Part shown: one piece after another, positions 1-8,906 of the stretch
Numbering within the stretch: position 1 is the stretch's first letter
How the letters are laid out: every line of letters starts with the position of its first letter
Assembly: GCA_034440575.1 (NCBI GenBank)
Contig: JAOTOL010001603.1
Span: 2,406,001 to 2,470,000 of the forward strand
DNA length: 64,000 bases
Direction: 5' to 3'
From: Imbricaverruca yamaguchii
Lineage: Eukaryota > Arthropoda > Thecostraca > Neoverrucidae
Program-made: the position numbers and the translations under genes
Notes under the pieces: model-generated
Database searches by the model: none
Told to the model about the DNA's origin: nothing
Seen by the model: the letters and a program-made list of their open reading frames with translations, nothing else

Positions 1-331
1 GCTGTCTGGACTGTTGCAGAGTTGTCTGAGCCGGCTGGACTGTTGCAGAGCTGTCTGAGCCGGCTGGACTGTTGCAGAGTTGTCTGAGCCGGCTGGACTG
101 TTGCAGAGTTGTCTGGACTGTTGCAGAGTTGTCTGAACTGTTGCAGAGTTGTCTGAGCCGGCTGGACTGTTGCAGAGTTGTCTGGACTGTTGCAGAGCTG
201 TCTGAGCCGGCTGGACTGTTGCAGAGTTGTCTGGACTGTTGCAGAGTTGCCTGAGCCGGCTGGACTGTTGCAGAGTTGTCTGAGCCGGCTGGACTGTTGC
301 AGAGTTGTCTGAGCCGGCTGGACTGTTGCAG
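1..331 (+). repeat. 29/20-bp minisatellite abutting the STUB1 coiled-coil exon
   Basis: Tandem copies of a 29-bp unit are mixed with a 20-bp version that lacks the 9 bases GAGCCGGCT. Each unit carries TTGCAGAG followed by TGTCTG, and the long form adds AGCCGGCTG. The same words form the start of the adjoining coding exon, where AGC-TGT-CTG-AGC-CGG-CTG reads SCLSRL. The array therefore looks like repeated amplification of the exon border. Neither unit length is a multiple of three, so reading through would shift frame at each unit, and I treat the array as intronic. The left edge is cut by the window. Confidence 0.85.
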
Positions 332-521
332 AGCTGTCTGAGCCGGCTGCTGCTGGAGGACAAGGACCGGCAGGTGGACGCGCTGCTGGCCGACCGCACC
401 GCCGTTCGGCGACGGTGCCGACGACGAGGTGGAGACACGGGTGCACCAGCTGGAGCAGGGCTGCGACCAGCGCATCGCCCAGCTCAACGAGCTGTTCGCC
501 AAAGTGGACGACAACCGGCGG
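332..521 (+). CDS. STUB1: STUB1/CHIP coiled-coil exon (partial gene)
   Basis: This exon encodes the helical hairpin between the TPR and U-box domains of CHIP, the E3 ubiquitin ligase that ubiquitinates Hsp70/Hsp90 clients in the cytosol. It begins SCLSRLLLEDKDRQVDALLA, matching the family pattern SYLSRL followed by charged helix, and ends QRIAQLNELFAKVDDNRR, matching the MDELFSQVDEKR segment. A clear donor, GTGAGT, follows in phase 0. The proposed start uses the last TTGCAG of the preceding array as acceptor and is uncertain, because every array unit offers the same acceptor. The reading frame must change by one base between about 398 and 411 (from the ...LLADR frame to the ...DDEVETRV frame). 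This is either a frameshift in this copy or an indel error in the assembly. The TPR exons are outside the window to the left. Confidence 0.8.
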
Positions 522-668
522 GTGAGTGACGGACGGCCCGGCGCACAGCAGGTCGTGGGTTCGCATCCCGGCGATGGTGAGGAAATTTCGCGACTGGACG
601 TCAGGTCGCAGGCGCTACAAGGCCGCGCTTCAAGACAAAACATTGCCTGCAAATTGTGATCAGGTTGT

Positions 669-714
669 AGGATGTGCTGCGATTAAACTCAAATAACCAG
701 CCAACTAGGATGCG
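669..714 (+). mobile_element. Very short SINE 3' tail with 8-bp target duplication
   Basis: A 30-bp insert (677-706) ends in AAATAACCAGCCAACT, the same tail as the longer SINE pieces at 8380 and 29353. It is bounded by AGGATGTG on the left and AGGATGCG on the right, which I read as an 8-bp target-site duplication with one change. It lies in STUB1 intron 1. The call rests on the tail match, and the extreme truncation makes it tentative. Confidence 0.5.
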
Positions 715-929
715 TTGCTTAATTTGTACCCGACGGAGCTTGTCCTCGTGTGTGCAATGCTTGAGGAATGATGCTTTCATTTATGCGATTCGAACCCGCA
801 TAGAAATCACAACTTATCGGCGTATGTCGAACGCGTATGTGCGATTAATGCAAGGCTCGAAGTATCATTGAAGTTGGGCAGGTCACCCCGTAGGTAACCT
901 CGTCGGTAGTATGTGTGCGATAAATAAGT

Positions 930-1124
930 TTAAACACGCACCCTGGAAGGGGGCAAATAAGCCCACCCCTCAGGTTTTTCGTACAAAAATATTTCGCCAG
1001 TCGATATGCGCTATGTTTTGTGTACCTCCTTAGAAGTGACAAGCACGTTGCTGAATGTAAGAAAACTTAAATTGACCAAAAATGTTTCGAGTTTCACAAC
1101 CCCCCTCCAGGTCGCGTGTTTGTG
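930..1124 (+). mobile_element. Internally deleted TTAA-type MITE in STUB1 intron
   Basis: The left end reads TTAAACACGCACCCTGGAAG and the right end CCTCCAGGTCGCGTGTT, giving inverted ends like those of the longer family members at 15289-16242. The first 150 bases follow that family (CAGGTTTTTCGTAC, then CGATATGCGC, then a CTTAGAAGTGAC block). After TTTCGAGTTT the sequence jumps straight to the right terminus, so nearly all of the core is missing. It is non-autonomous and has no coding capacity. Confidence 0.75.
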
Positions 1125-1388
1125 ATACGAGGTTGTGATTGCCGGACTACAGCGTCACCTACGTCTCGACAACAGCGACGGCGGTGGGCATCAGATCCTA
1201 TGCGTTTGCATTGCTCGGCACTTTTGTGACCTCTCTTGACCCGACAAGACCATAACCAGGTCCCGGTTTCATGTCTAATTTCTCAAATTCGGTGAGATGT
1301 GGAGGGATCAAGAGGGCGGGGGCAGTTCGTGTTTGGTCACGACGGGCGAACGCACGCTCACCGCCCGTCGCCGGCGTGTGTGTCGCAG

Positions 1389-1505
1389 AAGCGGGACGTG
1401 CCCGACTACCTCTGCGGCAAGATCAGCTTCGAGATCCTGCGGGACCCCGTCATCACCCCGTCGGGCGTCACGTACGACCGCAAGGACATCCAGGAGCACC
1501 TGTCG
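1389..1505 (+). CDS. STUB1: STUB1/CHIP U-box exon
   Basis: This 117-bp phase-0 exon encodes 39 residues running from [20 protein letters not shown] to [11 protein letters not shown]. It is the first two-thirds of the CHIP U-box, which binds E2 enzymes such as the UBE2D and UBE2N families and directs ubiquitin transfer to chaperone-bound clients. The E2-contact residues equivalent to human Ile235 and Phe237 (in KISFE) and the essential His260 (in EHL) are all present. The splice signals are clean: GTCGCAG before the exon and GTGAGT after it. The length matches the conserved family segment exactly, with no gap. One local difference from human is Ser instead of Gln at the last codon. Confidence 0.95.
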
Positions 1506-1601
1506 GTGAGTGGGGCGCACGCGCCGGACTCGCGCACGACTGTCTCTCCCGCTGCTGGACGTGGAAGTCGCGGACTTCCACTTTGTCGCGTGTGCTACGC
1601 T

Positions 1602-1740
1602 GTTGAAACTGGTGTTTGTTTGTTTATTTATTGGTTGGTTCACGACACACTTTATGCACATTCACGGCTAATGGCGCCGCCCACACTGTTTCGCCGGTGG
1701 GCCGCGGGATTGGGAAATGTCCTGAGGTTGAAACTGGTGT
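1602..1740 (-). mobile_element. 5'-truncated SINE with perfect 14-bp target duplication
   Basis: An insert of about 111 bp (1616-1726) is bounded by the identical direct repeat GTTGAAACTGGTGT at 1602-1615 and 1727-1740. Read on the minus strand it ends in GTGTGTCGTGAACCAACCAA plus an A/C-rich tail, and its body matches the insert at 42862-42948. The direct repeat and tail are hallmarks of LINE-driven retroposition. It lies in the intron between the U-box exon and the last exon of STUB1. Confidence 0.9.
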
Positions 1741-2588
1741 GTATGGTACCTTATATAGCTTAGGTATATACGGTACAACGTCGTGCCGTTTCCGCTTACT
1801 TCGCGAAACAGCGCATTTCACTGTCGTTGCGCACATTTGTTGGCGATGAATTTGTTGGAGCTCCTCGAGCTGCTTTTCACTTTTCTACAAAACGCAAAAC
1901 TGGTACAATTCATTTGAAGTCAACTGCTATCATCCTCTCCACGCTCTCTTAACACAAACATATAGCTTATCTCCAAATAAGTAGGCAGTGACGGATCCAA
2001 CTTGTCAAAATCGGCGCCTTCCCCATAGATTGCGCTTGATTATTAATCTTCGGATTTTCTAAGCAGCTTGACTTTTTTCCCTACGGGGGTTTTCCAGCTT
2101 TAACTTTAATCTGCATATACCCCTGTATATCTGCACGTGCACTATATCTGCAGACGCCTATGTCTAAGTGCATCATATATGCAGATGTGTATATCATGCG
2201 AGTGCACCATGTATGCGGGTGTTAAGCGTCTTGCGTATGTCAGGCTCGACACTCATTGTAACACATCTTAGGGCGAGGATGAGATGTACCCAGTATGGGA
2301 TGTGATGTGCCTGCCGGCATCTGATGGCAATGGAGACGCGGAGTTTCTCTTATGGGTGAAGTGTGGTGTGACCTTTGTTTGAAGGTGCATCATTATGTGG
2401 CTCTGTCCGAGCCTTTTGTATGACTGACCTGACATCCGTGCCTGTGTAGTTTATTACAGACATTTGCCCTCTTCTCAGCCATTTCGCCGCTACGCAGTGA
2501 TTCCATGTCGTCTGACCAATCTTTTATGCACATTTGGTAAGATCGTCGGTTATTTTTTGCAGTTAGCCCCTTTTTCGTCAGTAGTGAG
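1741..2588. other. STUB1 intron 2 body, no further feature
   Basis: No exon is visible between the SINE and the degenerate exon-edge copies. A short pyrimidine/purine-alternating stretch at about 2110-2220 repeats TATCTGCA and ATATGCAGATGTGTAT motifs loosely. Confidence 0.5.
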
Positions 2589-2745
2589 TGAGCCACTTTG
2601 ATCTTGTGACTAGTATGCCGAACCCATCCTGCACTGGCACCGCCCTCCTCAGAGGGTGGGTCACTTTGACCCGGCGACTGACCAGCCTTCGGTCCGCAGA
2701 AGGTGGCCCACTTTGAACCGTGACTGATCCGTCTTTCTTCGGCAG
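2589..2745 (+). repeat. Degenerate copies of the STUB1 last-exon 5' edge
   Basis: CACTTTGA(A/C/T)CC-like words occur at 2594, 2662 and 2709, and again in the true exon at 2755, spaced 68, 47 and 46 bp. The second and third copies also keep the junction sequence (CTCAG then AGGGTGGGTCACTTTGACCC, and CGCAG then AAGGTGGCCCACTTTGA). The real exon starts after GGCAG with AGGGTCGGCCACTTTGACCC. The intron end has therefore been tandemly duplicated together with the splice site and first codons. Confidence 0.8.
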
Positions 2746-2871
2746 AGGGTCGGCCACTTTGACCCGGTGACACGAGCAGAGCTGACCGCCGATCAGCTGG
2801 TGCCCAACCTGGCCATGAAGGAGGTGGTTGACTCATTTCTGCAGGAAAACGAGTGGGCGCTCGATTACTGA
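2746..2871 (+). CDS. STUB1: STUB1/CHIP last exon, U-box end and C terminus
   Basis: Forty-one codons plus TGA encode [20 protein letters not shown] through [19 protein letters not shown], the same length as the last part of human CHIP. It completes the U-box and the C-terminal helix that supports dimerisation. The proline equivalent to human Pro269 (in HFDPVTR), needed for E2 binding, is present, as is NLAMKEV. The acceptor is TTCTTCGGCAG. The frame joins the U-box exon in phase 0. The stop codon is followed almost at once by a minisatellite, so the 3' UTR is either very repetitive or very short. Confidence 0.95.
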   Translation, partial: RVGHFDPVTRAELTADQLVPNLAMKEVVDSFLQENEWALDY

Positions 2872-2887
2872 CTGCCCCAGACACTCG

Positions 2888-3575
2888 CGCCGCGACGACA
2901 CGCGTGCGACATATGTGAGGAGTGTTGCGACACCTGTGAGCACTGCGGCGACACTCGTGCGACATCTGTGAGCAGTGTTGCGACACCTGTGAGCAGTGCG
3001 GCGACACTCGTGCGGCATCTGTGAGCAATGTTGCGACACTCGTGCGGCATCTGTGAGCAGTGCTGCGACACCCGTGCGACATCTGTGAGCAATGCTGCGA
3101 CACTCGTGCGGCATCTGTGAGCAGTGCTGCGACACTCGTGCGACATCTGTGAGCAATGCTGCGACACTCGTGCGGCATCTGTGAGCAGTGTTGCGACACC
3201 TGTGAGCAGTGCGGCGACACTCGTGCGGCATCTGTGAGCAATGTTGCGACACTCGTGCGGCATCTGTGAGCAATGCTGCGACACTCGTGCGGCATCTGTG
3301 AGCAGTGTTGCGACACCTGTGAGCAATGTTGCGACACTCGTGCGGCATCTGTGAGCAGTGCTGCGACACCCGTGCGACATCTGTGAGCAATGCTGCGACA
3401 CTCGTGCGGCATCTGTGAGCAGTGTTGCGACACCTGTGAGCAGTGCGGCGACACCCGTGCGACATCTGTGAGCAATGCTGCGACACTCGTGCGGCATCTG
3501 TGAGCAGTGTTGCGACACTCGTGCGGCATCTGTGAGCAATGCTGCGACATCTGTGAGCAATGCTGCGATACTCGT
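2888..3575 (+). repeat. 32/21-bp minisatellite just after the STUB1 stop codon
   Basis: Units of 32 bp (GACACTCGTGCGGCATC then TGTGAGCAGTGTTGC) alternate with 21-bp units that lack the 11 bases TCGTGCGGCAT. About 23 units are present. Variants GCGGCATC/GCGACATC and CAATG/CAGTG are shuffled along the array. It begins about 17 bp past the stop codon and would be transcribed in the STUB1 3' UTR unless a poly(A) site lies in the first bases. All minus-strand frames are stop-free, which creates long artificial open frames. Confidence 0.9.
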
Positions 3576-4309
3576 GTGATCGACACTGAGTGCAGGGCCG
3601 CGTGAGGAGCCGCCCGAGTCTGGCCAGTCTGAGTTGTGCAGCGACACCTGCCCAGATACGTGCCGCGACGGGCCGGTCATCTGTGTACCCGCCCGTGAGG
3701 CCAGGGCAGCTCATACCTGCAACAGCAGCTCTTCGGATCAGCAGCTGGTCCTCGGCATGATTGACAGCTTACTGATAGCAATGGGCGGACATGCCGATCG
3801 CCGTACATCCGCTGACCACTGGTAGACTTACAAATGATCAGTAGTAGGTCCTCCAGACTAGGGAGATATCACCGGATCAGCGGTTGGCCTTGGATAAATA
3901 TTTGATCAGAAGGCCTTCGCAGGTGGCCATGACCTATGTTCGGGCGCGGTGTTAATGCTGCTCCCGACAGTTGTGCATCGGGGTTGTTGGAGTTACAGAC
4001 ATGTACGCCACAAGCATGTTGGAGAGAGGACCGAGCAGGTGCTGATACGTGCTCAGGTCTCCGACAACACTGAGTATTGCGGAGGTGCCCAGACAACAAC
4101 CGCGCGGTCGATGCATGTTCGCTGAGCTCCCTAGGCAAGGAAAGCGGGTGGCAGCTGCCCTGGTGCGTTGGCAAACGGGACAGCTGGCAAAGCATACCAA
4201 CAAGCAGTGGCGTGCACGGCTGATGTAATGTTCAGAGCGGCGCTCCACTGGTGTCGGGCCTGGTGCCATCGACGCGGTGAGACGCCGCTGCTCCCGAGAC
4301 GCGCTGTGG
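3576..4309. other. Unique sequence downstream of STUB1
   Basis: I see no gene or clear repeat here. A few degenerate GCGACAC words at about 3640-3670 may be the worn edge of the preceding array. No AATAAA signal is visible. Confidence 0.4.
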
Positions 4310-5190
4310 TCGGAGCCGCCTCCAGGGAGAGCAGCCACCACCTGTGGGTCGTCTCGAGGAGCGGGCCTCGCCAGGGAGAGCAGCCACCACCTGTGGGTCG
4401 TCTCGAGGAGCGGGCCTCGCCAGGGAGAGCAGCCACCACCTGTGGGTCGTCTCGAGGAGCGGGCCTCGCCAGGGGGAGCAGCCACCACCTGTGGGTCGTC
4501 TCGGGAGGGGGGGCCGCGGGGGGCTTGGGTCGAGGAGCGGGCCTCGCCAGGGGAGAGCAGCCACCACCTGTGGGTCGTCTCGAGGAGCGGGCCTCGCCAG
4601 GGAGAACAGCCACCACCTGTGGGTCGTCTCGAGGAGCGGGCCTCGCCAGGGGGAGCAGCCACCACCTGTGGGTCGTCTCGAGGAGCGGGCCTCGCCAGGG
4701 GGAGCAGCCACCACCTGTGGGTCGTCTCGAGGAGCGGGCCTCGCCAGGGAGAGCAGCCACCACCTGTGGGTCGTCTCGAGGAGCGGGCCTCGCCAGGGAG
4801 AGCAGCCACCACCTGTGCGTCGTCTCGAGGAGCGGGCCTCGCCAGGGAGAGCAGCCACCACCTGTGCGTCGTCTCGAGGAGCGGGCCTCGCCAGGGAGAA
4901 CAGCCACCACCTGTGCGTCGTCTCGAGGAGCGGGCCTCGCCAGGGAGAACAGCCACCACCTGTGGGTCGTCTCGAGGAGCGGACCTCGCCAGGGAGAGCA
5001 GCCACCACCTGTGCGTCGTCTCGAGGAGCGGGTCTCGCCAGGGCGAGCAGCCACCACCTGTGGGTCGTCTCGAGGAGCGGACCTCGCCAGGGAGAACAGC
5101 CACCACCTGTGGGTCGTCTCGAGGAGCGGGCCTCGCCAGGGAGAGCAGCCACCACCTGTGGGGCGTCTCGAGGAGCGGGCGGGCCTCGCC
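4310..5190 (+). repeat. 49-bp minisatellite with a CTCGAG site in each unit
   Basis: About 17 units of 49 bp each contain CAGCCACCACCTGTG, GGTCGTCTCGAGGAGCG and GGCCTCGCCAGGG. One unit near 4500-4550 is disrupted by a G-rich stretch. Variants GTGGGTCG and GTGCGTCG are grouped, with the C form only at about 4810-5030, which suggests local homogenisation. The open frames through the array on both strands, up to 535 codons, are repeat artefacts. Confidence 0.9.
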
Positions 5191-5206
5191 AGCGCCCGGC
5201 AATCCC

Positions 5207-5263
5207 GGGCACTGCATGACCCCTGCAGTCGATGCGCCCTTAAACCCCGATAACCAGCCAGCC
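5207..5263 (+). mobile_element. SINE 3' piece (GGGCRCTGCATGACC type)
   Basis: GGGCACTGCATGACCCCTGC, then CAGTCGATGCGCCCTTAAAC and an ATAACCAGCCAGCC tail match the pieces at 8380-8437 and 29353-29408 nearly base for base. I do not see a convincing target-site duplication here, perhaps because it lies beside the 49-bp array. Confidence 0.75.
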
Positions 5264-5354
5264 CTGGCAGTGCCGACGAGGGCGCAGCGGACAGGAGGGG
5301 GCGCGTGTGCGCCGGAGCCGCAGCTGTCCGGCGACCCGACTGACGTGCGAGTGC

Positions 5355-5500
5355 GACGGACGGCCGGCCGGCCGGGCCAGGCGGGCCGCCGGCCGGGCCA
5401 GGCGGGCCGCCGGCCGCCGGCCGGGCCAGGCGGGCCGGCCGGCCGGGGCCAGGCGGGCCGCCGACCGGGCCAGGCGGGCCGCCGACCGGACTCACGCTCG
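5355..5500 (+). repeat. GC-rich short tandem repeat (GGCCGGGCCAGGCGGGCCGC)
   Basis: Units of about 17-21 bp built from GGCCGGGCCAGGCGGGCC recur about seven times with indels. It is almost pure G and C and lies in a CpG-rich block that extends to about 5560. Confidence 0.8.
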
Positions 5501-6286
5501 TGACGACGTGCGCGGCGGACGAGCCGTGGTGGTGCCGCGGCCGGGTCAGCTGCGGTCACACGTCTCGGCCGGGCTCTTCGTCCGCAGCCGATGTTTCTAC
5601 CAGTTCATGATCATGATACAAGTTCATGATAGTTCCACCAGTTTGTCTCTCCGACAGTGCAGTGCTGGTGTAACACGGGCCTTCGCCATCGTGTGGCGCG
5701 GCGGTGCCGACCGAGGCGGCGGCTGCGCGACCGGCCGACCTCGACTCCTAGTCTGCCCCTCAGCTGGCCCTGGCTCCCGGGCTGACCGGGACATGGTGTG
5801 CCGCCAGACGGAACGGACTTGCGACGTGCGGGGATCGTCCCAGGCGGTGGCGCGGGGCTCGCGTGCATTGTGCGAAGGCGTGCGCTTCGGTGTCGAACGC
5901 GTCGTGCCAGTCGAGGCAGGTGAGCGCGCGCACGTAGCTAGGCTGGATTCCGGGAGATGTTTATGCTCGATTGAGTGACGGTAGGCGACGCCGAGGTGCT
6001 GTTGCTTCGGGCGATCGTAGACGGAGGAAGCCCTGCATGTCTGCACGTGTTCGCCACGCGAGCGTCGTCGGTTGTTTCCGTGTACACCGCGTTTGACGGC
6101 CGGTTTCACCACCCGCGCCCGTGGCGTGACATCACGTAGTGTGACGTCACTGGCTCCGACTCGGTCGCGCTCGGACCGTCAGGCGGTGACGTTCGCAATC
6201 AGTGCCGTCAGTCAGGTCCATGATTAAGTATGGTGGTGCGCAGCACGTGTGCATGAAATATACATTGCCTGGGTGCTGACGGTTGT
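5501..6286. other. CpG-rich unique sequence without a recognisable gene
   Basis: The stretch is GC-rich and CpG-rich but holds no exon I can recognise. A short direct repeat (GTTCATGATCATGATACAAG-like) is present at about 5605-5630. Confidence 0.35.
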
Positions 6287-7167
6287 CAGCTGCAAAGAGA
6301 CTTAGACGAACTTGTGAAGTGTTCCGAAGAATGGCAAATGAAGTTTAATTTTAATAAGTGCAAAATCATGCATGTAGGTAAGCAGCATATGAAGGCTCCA
6401 TACTTGATAGGCGGCCAAGTGCTATCAGTGACTCAACAGGAGAAGGATTTAGGTGTTATTCTAAACACAAAACTGGGGGCATCAGAACAGACCAAGGAAG
6501 CCAGGAAGAGGGCACCGAGAATGCTCAGGGCAATAAATAGGAATGTATCATACAGAAGTGAGGAAGTGATCAGAAAGCTTTACTGTGCATACGTCAGGCC
6601 ACATTTGGAATACTGCATCCAAGCTTGGTCTCCTAGCTATGAAAAAGATTGTTGGATTTTAGAGAGAGTACAAAAGAGGGCTACAAAAATGGTTAATGGC
6701 ATAAGCAACCTGGCATATGAGGAAAGATTGAAGAAATTGAATATGTTTTCACTTGGATATAGAAGGCTGAGAGGAGATCTCATGGAGGTCTTTAAATTTG
6801 TCCATGGTCTGGAGAGGGGATATCTTGGGGAAATATTTGAATTGAACAGAAATGATGCAATTAGAGGTCATAAATTCAAAATTAAAGTTAACCACAGCAG
6901 AACAAGGTTAAGGCAAACTTTCTTCACCAACAGGGTAGTAGAGCACTGGAACCAGCTGTCAGAAAACATTGTCAGTAGCAGCATATTGAACATCTTTAAA
7001 AACAGCATAGACAATCATTATAAGAATAGAGGGGTTGATTTTCAGTATTACAGGGAGGGCTGATTGACAGATTTAGTGGGCAACTGGTTCAGTGTACAGA
7101 GTGCAGCCAAGAAGGGCCCTTGTGGCTCATAGTTGCACTAATCTTTTATGTATTTATGTTTTTATGA
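6287..7167 (+). mobile_element. CR1/jockey-like LINE, 3' end with open reverse-transcriptase frame
   Basis: A stop-free frame runs from QLQRDLDELVKCSEEWQMKF at 6287 to a TGA at 7061-7063, about 258 codons. It holds the thumb and C-terminal part of a non-LTR reverse transcriptase. Family landmarks are KCKIMHVGK, the KDLGVILNTKL strand, YVRPHLEYCIQAWSP, LERVQKRATKMV, YRRLRGDLMEVFKFVHG and a final HWNQLSENIV block. The catalytic FADD box would lie upstream and is missing, so the copy is 5'-truncated and inactive. After the stop about 100 bp of 3' UTR end in a TTTATGTATTTATGTTTTTA repeat. The intact frame and AT-rich composition, unlike the GC-rich flanks, suggest a fairly young insertion. Confidence 0.88.
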
Positions 7168-8365
7168 TCAGCGGGAGCCGAAGCTGCATCGTTTGGCGCG
7201 GATGTACAACAGCAGTGTCGGGACAGTTCGCGGGACAGCACATTTTCGTCGAGCGGGCTCGGACATGTCCACCGAGCAATTTCCTACGGGTGGGAAATTG
7301 CAGGTCTCCAGGACGTACATTTGACAGCGGTTTGCTACCGGGCAATTTCGTCAGGTTGGACAGCGCCGAAGTTGGCCCCCTAAACGGACGGGCTACGCCT
7401 CCGGTCGCCGCTGCCGCTTCCGGCGAGAGCGAGCGACGGGCCGTCCGGCTGTGGTGACAGGGAGGGGCCGTGTAGCGTGACTCGGCAGAATCCAACTCGA
7501 CTGGCGCTGGTGCGGTCGCCCCCCCCCCGCACTCACCGCGACGGAGCTGGAGAGTGGCGACGGTGGACCAACTCGCGACCGCGGAGCTCGGTGGAGCCGC
7601 ACGGAACGATGCTGGTCAACGGCACGTGCGGCCTGGGGCCACAGAAAGCCTTCGCGCGCCGCCCTCGCTGCGCTCCCGCCGTCGATGTCCGGGCAATCGG
7701 GCGCCATCGGCAATATAAGGGCGCCGTCGGCAATATAGGGGCCAGTCGACATCGCCACACGGCGGCAGGCTGACGGGACTCACCTGCACATACACAATAT
7801 GGCGGCGCCGGTAGCCATGATGCAAGGCCAATGGAGCGGCTGACCATGAACATGAACTCCATCGTTAAGGGGGCCGGGCGGCGGGTGTCAAGTTAACTGG
7901 GGGAGTGAGTGTCCATCCAGTCGAACTAGCTGGCCCACTCAGTCGGTATGTTTACACGCCCAGCTAAAAGCTGTAAAATACCATGGCCGATTGACGACGG
8001 CAGAACATATTTGAAAGACTGACACGTAGATTCCCGTCCTTGGTGGTGAGGTGATGCGCCTACAGGCGCAATACGGGCCATACAGGGAATACGAATCATG
8101 AGCCAGGCGAGAGCCGTTCCAGAAGACGAAGGCACATTGTTCGCAACATAGCCCAATAACTGGCCCAGCATGGCCGGTGAGGATATTTGACGTCCCTCGT
8201 CGTCCCTTTGGCGTCCCTTTGAAATTCGACTTCCCTTTGAATTCGACCACCTCCAACCGCCCTTGTGGACCAGTTGGGTGTTTTACTCGACAAGATGGGC
8301 GGCCTGTTTGGCAAGTATGAACGAAACAAAGTATTTAATCAGCTCATTCAACAATTATCCTTGTG
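7168..8365. other. Unique sequence, no gene recognised
   Basis: The first half is CpG-rich, with two nearby copies of GGCAATATAAGGGC/GGCAATATAGGGGC at about 7710-7742. At 8205-8235 the words CGTCCCTTTG and GAATTCGAC are locally repeated. I see no convincing exon. Confidence 0.35.
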
Positions 8366-8451
8366 CATATATATACAGTGGGCGCTGTATGACCGAAGCA
8401 GTCGATGCGCTCCTTAGCCCAAATAACCAACCAACCACATATATATACAGT
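8366..8451 (+). mobile_element. SINE 3' piece with perfect 14-bp target duplication
   Basis: CATATATATACAGT flanks a 58-bp insert (8380-8437) on both sides. The insert starts GGGCGCTGTATGACC and ends AATAACCAACCAACCA. It is a sister of the pieces at 5207 and 29353. Confidence 0.9.
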
Positions 8452-8906
8452 AGAGGTCAAGGGAGCGAAGTACCTCACACAACTAAAGCGCTACTGCGCG
8501 ATAGGATTGTATGTTAGAGTGTCGCATGCTGCGCCGTCCTCGCACCCACAGCACTGCGTGTTGGGGCGGCGTGTCGGAGTGAAGTGGCTCTTCGGGACGC
8601 GCCGGCTTTCTGAAGCCGCCAAACGGGGCGGTCTGACCGTTCGGCTCAATCTGCCGCTTGGGATGCCAATTGCCGTCATGTATTCCCTCCCCCCCCCAAC
8701 AAAACTTTCAGTAAACAGCACCCCAGCCACCATACACCAATATGTGTGGCTGAAGGGAATGCGACACGTTCACAGCTCCCTACAGCCATTCGGGCTGCAC
8801 AACACACTAGCTCAGTGGTCAGCGGTGAGGATCGGCCATATACACGGAGCGCGGACATGCTGCGGTCAGCAAGATAACCACCCATGCCGTATGATTCAGG
8901 TTACTG

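Noticed and set aside
3952..5559. A 535-codon minus-strand frame with Trp-Trp-Leu repeats
   Set aside because: The 49-bp array gives open frames on both strands, and no non-repeat domain is attached.
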